DNA of 64,000 bases. Source: Asparagopsis taxiformis (taxonomy: Eukaryota; Rhodophyta; Florideophyceae; Bonnemaisoniales; Bonnemaisoniaceae). The stretch is from positions 55,083 through 119,082 of the forward strand of contig JALQPE010000606.1 of NCBI GenBank assembly GCA_030407315.1, given 5' to 3'. Positions 53,001-63,539 of this stretch are shown piece after piece; positions within the stretch are counted from its first letter, which is position 1; each line of letters begins with the position of its first letter. The notes under the pieces were generated by a model. The model saw only the letters and a program-made list of their open reading frames with translations, had not been told where the DNA came from and ran no database searches. Both the position numbers and the translations under genes were made by a program.

Positions 53001-54711
53001 TCACACCGCAAACAAACTGATGCGTTGGGCTTTGAAACTTAGCGGATATCGCTACGTGATCGAACACCTCAGCGGTGAGCGGAACGTGTGGGCAGATATG
53101 CTCACAAGGTGGGCTGCAGCCCCGTCGACGACCACCCGCAAATCACGAATTTGCCGACTCATGGTCGCTCCGATCACGCCATCTCTTTCTGAAGAACTAG
53201 ATTGGCCATCCCGAGAGGACATTGCGAACGCGCAACGTACCTCTAGCGCCCCACGACCCGGCGGTTTCGAACAAGCTGGGGATATCGTCCAGGACAGGAG
53301 AGGGGTTATCTGGATCCCGCCAGACGCGGATCCCGTTCTGAAACTACGAATCCTAATCGCGGGGCATACGGGATTCGGTGGACACAGAGGTAGCAGGACA
53401 TCGCTCGCCATCCTTCGTGCGCATTTCACTTGGGATGGAATGCCCAAGGATGTCGAAGTCTTCTGCAAGTCATGCTTGCACTGCCTCTCAACGTCGACAG
53501 GAAATACCGTACCGCGACCTTTGGGTCACAGCTTGCACGCCGAGAAACCGAACCAGATCCTGCATTTTGATTTTTGCTACATCGGGAAAAGCAGCACAGG
53601 CGAAATTTACATACTGATATTGAAAGATGACCTGAGCTCGTACGTTTGGTTGTTCCCTTCGGCAACTGCAGACGCCGAGCAAGTAGCTGACGCACTCATT
53701 GAATGGTTCTCGGCATTCGGAACAGTGACGCAATGGATCTCAGACCGGGGATCCCACTTTCGCAATAGCGTCATCCGAGCTATCAGGGAGCGCTTGCATT
53801 GCGCCCACCACTTCACACTGGCTTACTGCCCTTGGACAAACGGTTCCGTGGAAGTGGTATGTCGAGAGCTCATAAGAGCTATGAGAGCGCTCCTTTCGGA
53901 GTACCAGTTACCGCAGAGATCGTGGCCAGCCGTCGTCCCGGTTGTCCAGTCGATCCTGAATAACACTCCGCTCCAGCGACTTGGTGGAAAATGCCCACTG
54001 ACTGCGTTTACACAGCTACCTGCTGACTCTCCTCTTCTGGCCATTCGTCACCCAACAAAAGAACCAGTTGAAATCCTCCAGATTGAGGAAGTTCGAGCAA
54101 AGCAATTGCTGAGAGTCCGCGAGCTGCAGGACTCAATGGACCAGATACACCGAAATTTGTCTCTTTCCGTTTCGGCCGCACGCGAGAAGCGTGTGGCATC
54201 GCACAACGCCAGGACACACGTTCGCGCGTGCAATTTCGACGTTGGGGACTTCGTCCTCTGCGGTAAACTGAATCGACATACCGGAAGTAAGCTTTCATTG
54301 CGTTGGTATGGACCTCGCCGCATTACTAAGACCCTTTCCGATTTCCTCTTCGAAGTGGAAGACCTCCGGACGATGGACAAGTCTGTAATACACGGAACTC
54401 GCCTCAAGTTTTTTCGAAACAGTAGCTACACAGTCACTGAGGAGCTAATCAATCAACTCTCTTTCCAGGACGGAGAGCTGTGTGTGGTAGAGAAATTCTT
54501 GGACTTACGGGAGCGCCGAGGAAGGGTAGAAGTACGAGTTCAATGGAAGGGGTTTGAGGATGAAGATCCCGCCTGGGAGGACATCGACGCCATCCGAAAC
54601 GACGTCCCCATTCTATTGTCGGAATTCCTAGGTGAGATACAGACTAATGGGACAGCTCGGCAAAAGCGTATCGCCTCCAAGGTTCTGGGGATGAACAACA
54701 GCACGGTATAG
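50041..54711 (+). CDS. gag-pol: Gypsy C Gag-Pol polyprotein with chromodomain
   Basis: 1556 aa from the ATG at 50041. Gag-like region (~1-280) with a variant zinc knuckle C285-X4-C290-X3-H294-X4-C299. Aspartic protease with DIGA at 349-352 (Ile for Thr). Reverse transcriptase with WLDD at 728-731, where Y or F usually precedes. RNase H with D893. Integrase finger HX5H...CX2C and a DD35E core: D1177, D1235 (SDRGSHF) and E1271 (NGSVEVV). A C-terminal chromodomain (about 1480-1530, VQWKGF...PAWEDI). Gag and Pol share one frame, unlike elements A and B, so this is a different gypsy lineage. No stops or frameshifts: the best candidate for an active element in the window. Confidence 0.93.
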   Translation: MSALGLVSTIRHPELHTALSEDIARFGLEYERYLNEVADVNRNRTPENRIRPAGRKACICPDLLVSLVSMKVFAGCDTVEDVTNTQVHQWMISRMDRGEQVLSARVEAAVNETQFKPLLKDPEGATLMFFSQLHSSLRKFGASSAIQSSPKALINLVIPKIQPAIVRDTVVKEHDYWPENKKYDLNFLQLKVAEISRESARYAGKRGRRDFSPDSNSLPRGSKGEIQGRKNKKRREQARGNQPSTAIGTGAERKPVPVRNPGRSADHSSSRNGGRKKTKQWKTPCLNPGCTEVHPLKECKNTSEEQKDDLFRKLRADRKSLSAVRDPYPSEGRWEVLLHDKVLAIALGDIGADYSAVPRRLVQKLVKSGSEIPESVLDNPLKLSVAVKLPKCDPIIATSKVSLSIRLKLPCGPLCLRRVEFIVVENDMEEILLGRPLLKCLGFDLGRHLEDVRDKYHNADVSSLMPVASETESKSLVLNRFKAYTGIRYNDADSDPIPLPNSIGASMGIDSEQDIEAAITNTVRSAEANSISKEGSARISRLLASYRDVLRIKLGPDPPARVEPMRIKLKQNHRPTRATQRRYAPPQREFISNTVRRLEKIGAIYHNPAARWASPALAVSKPGSEKFRFTVDLRAPNSMTEPIISSMPNLECLLQLTEGSSVFAKIDLCHAYWQLPLHKDSQECMSIQTPLGVFTPRRVLQGSTDAGSHFQASTAKVFECLSANMLQWLDDFLLHAKNEGILIDILETYFARCREFGLKIHAEKSKLFLRETKFCGRIIDGEGIRFDPRSLDALLNMYRPEKAGDLQQFICATSWMRNSIPEYATTIAPLHEIMELCYTKAKKRTKRAVRKISLAGLWGRDHDCAFQQIKNSIAQSVKLAHPKRDSDLCLFSDASESHWSSVLTQTNRLGRNRPIDEQEHAPLSFLSGSFKGSSARWSIVEKEAFAIVESMQRLEYIVAGREVRLFTDHANLIYIFDPVGQNPGLARHTANKLMRWALKLSGYRYVIEHLSGERNVWADMLTRWAAAPSTTTRKSRICRLMVAPITPSLSEELDWPSREDIANAQRTSSAPRPGGFEQAGDIVQDRRGVIWIPPDADPVLKLRILIAGHTGFGGHRGSRTSLAILRAHFTWDGMPKDVEVFCKSCLHCLSTSTGNTVPRPLGHSLHAEKPNQILHFDFCYIGKSSTGEIYILILKDDLSSYVWLFPSATADAEQVADALIEWFSAFGTVTQWISDRGSHFRNSVIRAIRERLHCAHHFTLAYCPWTNGSVEVVCRELIRAMRALLSEYQLPQRSWPAVVPVVQSILNNTPLQRLGGKCPLTAFTQLPADSPLLAIRHPTKEPVEILQIEEVRAKQLLRVRELQDSMDQIHRNLSLSVSAAREKRVASHNARTHVRACNFDVGDFVLCGKLNRHTGSKLSLRWYGPRRITKTLSDFLFEVEDLRTMDKSVIHGTRLKFFRNSSYTVTEELINQLSFQDGELCVVEKFLDLRERRGRVEVRVQWKGFEDEDPAWEDIDAIRNDVPILLSEFLGEIQTNGTARQKRIASKVLGMNNSTV

Positions 54712-54739
54712 ACGAATCGTGCAATTGTTCATGGGGGAC

Positions 54740-55034
54740 TGTTCTACCCCCTACGTCTCGCGGGTACAGATACTGTATCTTAATCTCGGCTTTACGTAGT
54801 GACGAGAAATATCCCTTGAGGATCTTGCGGGCTCCCCGAGACACTGTAAATCAGGTGAAGGGAGTTACTCGCCCGATCGGCCCCGAAACTGATCTGATGA
54901 GCTCGCGTCGAGGCGCGACAGTGATCTCGCTATCAAGCAGAGACACCAGCCTCGAATAATGCGCGGCGGCGAGCGGAGAGATACACTAATAAACTCGCGA
55001 CGCGCCGTCTCGAGCGAAGGGCGGCGCGGGGTAC
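54740..55034 (+). repeat. 3' LTR of gypsy C
   Basis: Identical copy of 49530-49824, preceded by a short purine run (gggggac, 54733-54739) that serves as polypurine tract. Confidence 0.88.
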
Positions 55035-55044
55035 GTCTGTGTTT

Positions 55045-55640
55045 TCGGAAGTGGACGCGGACGTCCAGTCTCTCTAGTACGGGTCCTAGTCGGCCCCGAG
55101 ATTTACTAGAACAAATGAACGTCCGCGTCCAAAAAAAAATAAAAATTTTTTGGATGCGGACGTCCACTTTCTCTAGTACATATGGCGGAATACTAGGGCC
55201 CGACATCCACTTTCTCTAGTACATATGGCGGAATACTAGGACCCGACATCCACTTTCTCTAGTACATATGGCGGAATACTAGGACCCGACATCCACTTTC
55301 TCTAGTACATATGGCGGAATACTAGGACCCGACATCCACTTTCTCTAGTACGTTTGGCGGAATACTAGGACCCGACATCCACTTTCTCTAGTACATATGG
55401 CGGAATACTAGGACCCGACATCCACTTTCTCTAGTACATATGGCGGAATACTAGGACCCGACATCCACTTTCTCTAGTACGTTTGGCGGAATACTAGGAC
55501 CCGACATCCACTTTCTCTAGTACTATGGCGGAATACTAGGACCCGACATCCACTTTCTCTAGTACATATGGCGGAATACTAGGACCCGACATCCACTTTC
55601 TCTAGTACATATGGCGGAATACTAGGACCCGACATCCAGT
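55045..55640. repeat. 43-bp minisatellite, about 11 units
   Basis: Eleven near-identical units, each containing tttctctagtac and ggcggaatactagg; a few have gtttgg instead of atatgg. The left edge has a strong hairpin: 55119-55136 pairs with 55146-55163 with one mismatch. Confidence 0.9.
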
Positions 55641-57278
55641 ATACAATATATCAGCGAAAACCGGGAGGGAAGAAATTACAGCGGATGGTAAATTCAGGGC
55701 CCATATCGGACCGTATTTTATTCTCTCATTTAGGAAACTGCTCGTATACAATACGTCTCTCTAGAATAGGGAATACATATCTGGTCAGAATAGGAAATAA
55801 ATACCCGGTTAGAATAGGAAATAAATACCCGGTTAGAATAGGAAATACGTATCCAGCCAGAATACAAAATACCTGTCAGCATATCGTCGATCACCCATCT
55901 CCTCACTATCGCGTTCTCCCTACCATCCGAACGCCATGCACCACCATCCGCACATACTGCAAGAACCCTCACGACCTAGATTACAAAAAATACGCTCCTT
56001 CCCAATACCATCCCCGCTTTCCTCGACACCACCCCAGCCCATTAAATCATCAAGACATCAAACACGAACATGGTCAGCAAAATCTTACACCACTTGAAAC
56101 GCACTCTCACTTCTATCGTATGCCCCAAAATATACACATACCAGAAACACCTCACAGCTTCATTCCCCATCTTCCTACATCCCTTCTTCACTCTCCTTCA
56201 GTCCTGCCGTTCCTGCTTCACCACTCCTGCATCACATACACAACATCAGAATCAACCACAACAGTCAGACTCAAAAGCAACGCTTACCACGACAGATATC
56301 CTAGAAACTCCCTTACTTACCTCTCCGAGAGGAGACTGAATCACCATCCTACACAAAATACAAACCATGATCCAAAAACTTGCAATGAATAATCAAAGTC
56401 AGCAGTCCATATCTTCGCAAAACAAGTCTTGGTGCTCAGTAAAACTTACCTTCTGTCATCAACATTCCTGCATCATCTACACAACATCGGAATCAACCAC
56501 AACAGTCAGACTCAAAACCAACCTTCCATCACAGCATACTTTCAAAAAACTCGCACACTTACCTTCGCTCCACACAATACACACCATGACTCAATAGGCT
56601 TCCAATGAAAAATATCGCATCAACGGAAATAGTCAGACTCAAAACCAACCTTCCCTCGCTGCTTACTTTCAAAACTCGCACACTTACTTTACCTGTTCCA
56701 TCCTGCACACAATAAAAACCATAAATCACGTAATCGTGTAGCCAAGAAAAAGTAGTCAGCATTCCGCATCTTCGCACAACCGGTCTGGGCGCCAATGTGA
56801 CTTACCTTCCGTCATCACTATTCCTCCATCACCTACGCAACATCGGATTCAATCGCAACAGTCAGATTGAAAACCAACGTTTCCCTCGCTACATACCCTG
56901 AGAACTCGCAAATGTACCTCTCATCCATCCTACACACAATACAAACCATGATCCAAAAACTTGCAACTAACAATAATCATAGTCAGCAGTCCATATCTTC
57001 GCAAAGCACATCTTGGCACTCAATGAAACTTACCTTCCGTCATCACATTCCTGCATCATCTACACAACATCGGAATCAACCACAACAGTCAGACTCAAAA
57101 TCAACCTTCCCTCACAGCATACTTTCAAAACTTCACGTACCTCTCTTCCATCCTCCGCTCAATACACACCATCAGTCAACAGGCTTCCCATGAAAAATAT
57201 CGCATCAACGGAAATAGTCAGACTCAAAACCCACGCTTCCCTCAACGCATACCCTCGAGGGTAGAGGATGGAACGAAG
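55641..57278. repeat. Dispersed tandem repeats with acagtcagactcaaaa core
   Basis: 55770-55860 has three 24-bp units (agaataggaaataaatacccggtt type). From 56200 the block cctgcatcatctacacaacatcggaat...acagtcagactcaaaa recurs at about 56210, 56466, 56824 and 57047, with shorter forms at 56620 and 57207. Open frames across it are repeat-driven, and I do not call a gene. Confidence 0.7.
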
Positions 57279-57316
57279 GTACGTGCGCGAATCTTGATCA
57301 AGATTCGCGCACGTAC
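57279..57316. repeat. Perfect 38-bp palindrome
   Basis: Arms gtacgtgcgcgaatcttga and tcaagattcgcgcacgtac meet with no spacer. It ends the repeat tract described above. Confidence 0.8.
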
Positions 57317-57913
57317 AAAGCAAAGTCGGTCAAAGAAGATCAGTCGGTGATGAGGGCGGGAGTGGAGCCTGCGGCGTCGACCGGACAGCTTTCTGCGTCC
57401 GCTTAAGTCTTGCTGTGCATACTCGAAATCATCGCCGGCAGTGAGATTGAGTATGGCCCAAGCCATGGTCTCTGATTCCCCGAACAAAGAGATCCGGATC
57501 GAGAACAACGAATATAAACATATAATCATATATATGAGAATCCATTTGCTTTCCTTACATGATCTGTGGCATATCCGCTGTAAAGCACATTCAGATTCCA
57601 CGAAGTTTGGAAATAAAAAAGTTTATTATTACAAATGAATTAATTGAAAATTCATCTCCCAGGGCAGTCGTTCGTCCTTCCATGCACACGTTGCCAGCAC
57701 GCAATGTGATGTAACAGTTGGAAATGATTGAACTCTCGGTTAAATTCCACCGTTGGGATGTCAGCTGGAGTGAGCACAAAACTACTACCCAAAAAACTAC
57801 GAACACGTTACATTCCAAGTCTCGAAAGCACCACAAAAATAAAATTGGTCGCATCTGGACGGCACAGTCCCCCTGTTCAGCTCGCAATCCTCCCTTTTGC
57901 GTCAAAACTCGAC
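57317..57913. other. Interval without supported gene
   Basis: Short frames only, before the first codon of the Plavaka-like gene. Possible 5' region of that element; I could not identify terminal repeats. Confidence 0.35.
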
Positions 57914-60900
57914 ATGGAATGCAAGTATGAAGGGTGCTTCTACTACTGCGTAGATGCTTATGCGCTCGCGCTGCATGAGCGAACGTGTCGCTACCGTTTC
58001 AACCCCTCTCCCCAACATTTCAACAACGCTCGTGTCCCTGCCGTCACCCATGAGCCTGCTCGAAACGGCGACCATGATTCCCCGCAACCCAGCTCCCCAG
58101 ACCCAGAATCTGGTCGTGCTTCCTCCAGCGACTCACCCTGTGACGCTTCACTGCCACCAACCTCAACCCCCTCCCGCGCAGACCTCCTCGTGCAATCCCT
58201 CGCCGCCAGTCTCACAACCCTCGAGTACAAGCCGGCGCTGGCCGCGTGAGCGAAGTCATCACCATCCTACAAGACCCCGCATTCTCCCTAGAAAAGTTCA
58301 ACAGCGCCGTTCGCACCGTAGAAGAATGTCGCCACGTTACCGCTTCCATGGTCGAAACACATTTCCGCACCGAAGGTTACAAGAGCCACATCATTCCAGA
58401 CAAAACTGGTAAGTACTCGGCACAGCTGTACCTCCGCGACCCAGTCGACATGCTCCGCAGGCAGTTAGCACTGGCTAACGACCAAAATACTCTCTTCCAC
58501 CCCTCCCCACAGACCGCCCCAGACGGCACCGCAATATTTTCTCATCCCCTACACACAGAATTCGCGAAAACGCTGCACCAGGTTACTAGACAGCGCGTGC
58601 AGCTCTCGGAAGATCCACAGGTCGTATGGGCAGAGGAAAATGATCCCACCGCTTCCTCCTTTGCCGGCCTCCTCCAAGTGTACTCCGACAAGAGCAGCAC
58701 AAGCCTCAAGAGCTCCGCAATCGTCGCATACCCCATACACGTCACACTGCTCAACTTCTCCGCCCCCCTCCGTCGCCACTGCATCCGTACCGGCCTCACC
58801 ATCGTCGGGTATCTTCCGTACATTGTTAACCCTTCGTCCAACGCCTTGTTCGGTGATGAAATGCCGACAACCTCTAGTTCTGCTAGTCGCGCTCGCAAAA
58901 TTGATATTCTTCATAAAGCACTCGAAAAAGTGTTTTCGTCCCTATCCACCGCGTTCTCTTCCGGGTTCCCCTGCACAGACTCCACTGCAACTGCCCGCCA
59001 ATGCTTTCCCATCCTAGCCAATTATTGCTGCGACTTTCCAGAGGCCAAAGAGCTCTCATGCACTCGCAACAGCACTACCACCACACATCCCTGCCACCGC
59101 TGCTACATCCCCGCCACTCAACTTGAATCCAGCGCGCCACACCAGCCCCGCTCCCTCGATGATACACGCTCTGCACGCCAAGAGAGCGCTCAGGAGCATA
59201 CAACTGCTCCGCTCGAAGCTCTCTCCCTCCTCGAACAACACTCTGTCCTCGAATCGACCGCTCTTTTACCCACCAACAGTCCCCTAGACCCCTACAACAT
59301 TTTCTCCTTCGAGCCTCTGCACAATCTCCACCTCGGCATCTCAAAGCTCATCAAACAGTGCATTGTCCACCGCCTCAGCTCCCCAGACCTCACCACCACT
59401 GCCTCCCATTCCGGACACCTCGCACCTTCAAGAAGGTGAAAAAAATCCATCCTCGCCGGCTCAAACAGCATTCTGTCCGCTATCGAACGCGACTACTACA
59501 TCACCGGTCTTCATGTCGACTTCTCCAAGGGTGAGAAGGGCACCAATTTGAACGGCCTCTTCACGGAGGACGGCATACGCGGCATGCTCGCAGCCAAAGA
59601 CTATCACCATGTCGACATGGTGTTCCCTTTCATCGCAGCATTCATTGACACATGCTGTGACGAAGTAGATACAGCCCCCCTCACTTCCATCTGCACGCAA
59701 TACTCTGACCTCGTCGCATGGGTCATGAAACGCCGGTCGCATCAAGCACTGGACTGCCGCCGAACTAGAAAGCCTCCAGAACTCCATTTCCTATTTCAAA
59801 CAATCAATGCTCTCCACCCTCGGCCCATTCCACACCACAGGTCTCAAAACTTTCAAGTTCCATCTTCTAGACCATCTCCCGGTGACTTGCAGAGATATGG
59901 CGCCCTGGAACACATTGATGCAGGCCCCTACGAACACTCGCATCTTCTGTTCAAACAGAGTTATAGGAAAACCTCTCGAAGGCGCTCCACAGCCATGGAA
60001 GAGACTATTCGCCACATGGAATTCTCCTTGGCCACTCCAACTGGTCATACCCCATCGAACACATTGGGAAACGCACGCATGATATCGCCCACAGACGGTG
60101 CAGTACTCGTTCGCGACGGATTCACGTTGCACTGCACGACTTTGCCTCCCTGCTGCCCGATGCAACCCTCCTCGTTGCAGATATCGACGGACAGCCCGAT
60201 CCTGCCACTCTTTTGCCGCTGCACAACTCCTCGTTCCCGTCTGGCACCATAACGCTATTCCAGCAACTCGGTGACACAGCTGCACAAGCGTTCCTCACCC
60301 TCGCTAGACTGCGCGCCACGGCAGAAGGCCTCCAATACATGACATGGACATTTCCGTCACCGTGGTAAAGTCCGCCTACGTCATGGGAGGGTACGTCCCA
60401 GATGCCGACGACTTTGACCCGCACAGTGGCATGCTTCGCCCCACAAACGTGTCGAGGCACAAGCAGCAGCGCGTCTTTGCAACTTCATCGTTCGGCCCCG
60501 CAAAGAGATCGCAGTACTCCTTTGTCGTCATCTCCGGAACTGCCGATGACTACAGAACCATATGGGTAGGGCGCGTCCTGGCACTGGTACGCCTGCAGTC
60601 TCCAAACCTGTTTCAACCTGTAGAAACTCGCTTTCGTTCAGTATATGACCTGCTTTGCCCCAAAAACCGCTGTGGAAAAATCACTTGGGTGCATTTGTTT
60701 AAAGTGGTCCACATGGGACCGGACAACGGATCCGTTGACAGCAATGACACTGCATCCCACAGTGCAGGTGGTCCTTGGTTTGACCTCATTCCTGCATCTA
60801 CTATATCTGGCACCGTGCACATCGTACGAAGTAACTTTCCAGTCAAGCCATTTACGAAACAAATGCACTGGTCGGACCACCGTTTCTATCTCAACCGCTT

Positions 60901-60949
60901 CTACACCAACACTGATTACCAATTCACAGATGATAATGAAGAAGAATAA
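57914..60949 (+). pseudogene. Plavaka-like (KDZ group) transposase gene, frameshifted
   Basis: The ATG at 57914 starts a C2H2-like finger (ECKYEGCFYY...HERTC) and a Pro/Ser-rich stretch. A shift near 58240 leads into the transposase body: VWAEENDPTASSFAGLLQVYSDK, AYPIHVTLLNFSAPLRRH, VGYLPYIV, FPILANYCCDFPEAKELSC..., PCHRCYIP, FEPLHNLHLGISK. A stop at 59439 and further shifts near 59750, 59920 and 60250 break the rest (FHLLDHLPVTCRDMAPW, then SYRKTSRRR). The last part (60344-60949) has a BAH-like segment (TIWVGRVLALV) and ends HIVRSNFPVKPFTKQMHWSDHRFYLNRFY. These blocks are those of Plavaka-type transposases, best known from fungi. At least four breaks make it a pseudogene; introns could explain some of them. 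Confidence 0.78.
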
Positions 60950-61040
60950 ATCTAAATCGCAGCACTCTATTGATAATGTACTACATGATAAACCTTCTAG
61001 TCAACGTCACATTTACTGCACTAATTTCAACCATCCTCCA

Positions 61041-63228
61041 TTACGCCAAAACCGTTATCAGCAGTGGCTGCATGGCGCCGCTCCATGCCCCCATACTGTG
61101 GGGCATGATTTCGACATTCAGGTTTGCACTCAGGTGTCCAGCATATGGGTCAACGACGAAAAGTTCTGCGCCAATTAGTCCTTGCGCAATCACACAATCC
61201 ATTACAGCACCGAGGTTTGACGTAATATGCGATTGAATCCAATCCTCGGACACTAGAACAAGTGATGAGCAGCGGTTTACATCATCAACGACATGAACAA
61301 TTCCAGACCCCTCTCCGCTTGCCACACTTCAACAGCCTCTCTCGTCACAGTACGGCTTGCAAACACATGCCGTGACTGTGCACTAGTCCGCTGTTCGCTC
61401 TCGACAACGTCCGTTTCTTCCCTTGCTTGCGAGCCTTGGAGACAAGACATGCAGTACACCACCATACCAACTATTGCTGAAAAGCTACCCCCACATATTG
61501 ACTGTACCGCCTTGTAAACTCCTTCTGCCGTGCACCTCCTTTCCCTTCGGTTCATCCAAACACTCCACAGTAGTCACTAGCCAAGCATCCAGGCGCGCCA
61601 GCGTTAGTATGCTCGTCTCTATGTCCATTACTTGTTCTGGTCGTATCGAAACCCCTGAAGATGTCCAGCACATTCACAGCTACTCGGTTGTTAAACCAGC
61701 ATCACCATTCACTTCCATTTCGAAGCTGTCAGGAACCAAGCCTTTGCTGTATCGCAGCTCTGAGAACGGTGCCGTTCGCCACACTCCCATATCCAAATCA
61801 CCGTTACTTTCCCGTTTCAAAAGCTTCTCAGACGCTTCGCGCTTTTGTTCCTCTCGCTCGTCCATCTCAGCTCGGTCGTCAGCATCATCGTGCATCTAGA
61901 CATTAATTTCGTGTACCCCAGCGAACCGAACAATCTGTCCCTCGCATTACGCTTCCGTGCACTCATCACGTCGGACAGTTTCTGCGTCACCTTCACTTTC
62001 AATTCCTTGCTCCCCGCCACAGCCTCTTGACAGCACACACGCTGCTCCTCATCGGAAAAACACATCACACCACGGACTTTGACGCAGTACGTGTGTCGCA
62101 CCAAGTCATTCAGCAGATCACTCTCGTCCCTGTACGAAGGTGTATACCACTGCAGATTCTTGATGATATAGCCCGGAGGGGTAGCAATATATCCTACACC
62201 GTTTTCGCTCCAAAGTGCCCCTTCTACCGGCTCTACCTCGATGGTACGTCCAGTCCAACGTCTCTGCGTTTGTTCCGCTATAGGGTCCAGCTCCATAGTC
62301 TCGTTCTTGCACCACTTTGTCAGGTTTTCCTCAACCGCCCTAAGAACTCCAAGGTATTTCACAGGAATGGCTTTCTGTATTTTCGACTTACCGCCACCGT
62401 GATCACTGATTCTACCTGTTCTCGCAATTGCAGTAAGGCTGGCATTTTCCGCCTGCAGAGTCTTCACCTTAGCCTCCAACGCAACAATCTCCGTGGTGAG
62501 CGCCTTGTTTGCTATGTCCTGGCTAAACACTTTTTTTTCCAGCTCCGCGATCTTCTTCTTCTGCGCATTGATGCGACTCGCCATTAAATCGATGGATTCC
62601 GGCGGATGCAACCTCTCTGCCCTCACCGTCCCCCATCTCCCACGCTATCGGGGAATATGATGTCCTCCATCGGCAATAGCCTGACGTCGCGGGGGCGTTA
62701 CGCGCATATTGGCACCAATGACAGTCTGTTGTGACGAGGCCCGCACTCCGGCTGCTCTCTCCCCTCAGTACCACCTGACCGCCGATGATAGTTGGCATCC
62801 TGTGAACGTTGCTCAGAAACAAATCCTTGCCGCTACTCGGGTCCCTGACTGCATTACCTGCGGGCTGATGTACTCGGCATAGTTGGCGCAGTGGGGGTCA
62901 CAGCCTCCAGTGTCTCGCGGAACCCCCGGCTGGGACTCCGTCTGCAGCCCTCCGCATCTGCCAACCCGGGAGGAACTACCTTTGCCATAGCACTCTGCCG
63001 CAATTCCAACATGTTTTGAGCCACTATCATGTCATCATCATGATGTTCACTGTCCCTGCGAGCACGCTTGCCTCGGTCAAGCCCCATCTCTCTCCGCGCC
63101 GTTCCTCCTTCCTCACTTTCTCGCTGCGGATCCCCAGTTCTGCGCCGGTCCGTCTTGCGAACTACCGGACCGCGGTTCAATGCTGCCGGTAGGCCCAGAC
63201 CGCTTCTTCGCACGGGATTGTCGGGCAC
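61041..63228 (-). pseudogene. Convergent coiled-coil gene of unknown function, broken
   Basis: Opposite strand, tail-to-tail with the transposase gene (about 90 bp between ends). The clearest frame, 62626-61817 (269 aa), has an N-terminal coiled coil (INAQKKKIAELEKKV...ALEAKVKTLQAEN), then a folded-looking region (KYLGVLRAVEENLTKWCKNE, CQEAVAGSKELKVKVTQKL). It runs into an acidic segment in a second frame (61895-61680) and a hydrophobic one further on (61325-61041). Upstream, 63228-62854 has a basic Arg-rich frame that could be the N-terminal part. It may be an accessory gene of the Plavaka-like element. No known domain recognised. Confidence 0.4.
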
Positions 63229-63539
63229 TCGATACAGCAGCTGCTGACCGGGTTTCTGGAGGCCCGGAGGCTTTGGAGCTTTTCTTCGCCAATACGCGGC
63301 GGCATAATGAAGCTTCCGGAAGCGATGGAACGATTGAGTTGCACGAGATACAAAAAAGATTGCTGTATAGTGTCGGTAACCACAACGGTCTGCGATGAAC
63401 GTTCAGGTCAGGTCAAGTACCGGAATAATACGCCAACAGCCCAGATTGTATACGGTAGGCAGTCATCAACAGTATTTAATGAGGTACAATTACAGCTGTC
63501 GAGCTAGGCCGCGAGCACCCCTATGTCCGGAAGACGTCC
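63229..63539. other. Interval without supported gene
   Basis: A few short overlapping frames, none with motifs. Possibly the 5' region of the leftward coiled-coil gene. Confidence 0.3.

Larger units (their letters stand above)
49530..55034 (+). mobile_element. Ty3/gypsy retrotransposon C, intact
   Basis: 5' LTR (49530-49824), a 216-nt leader, one Gag-Pol frame and 3' LTR (54740-55034). The two 295-bp LTRs look identical base for base, so the insertion is recent. It sits at the end of the helicase remnant. The flanks atgag and gtctg do not match, so the target duplication is missing or the right side has been rearranged. No canonical TGG primer-binding site follows the 5' LTR. Confidence 0.9.

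Noticed and set aside
55685..56392. 235-codon plus frame
   Set aside because: Runs through 24-bp and longer tandem repeats; openness follows from the repeats and there is no domain.
57242..57601. 119-codon minus frame across the 38-bp palindrome
   Set aside because: No recognisable motif, and it overlaps a palindrome and repeat edge.
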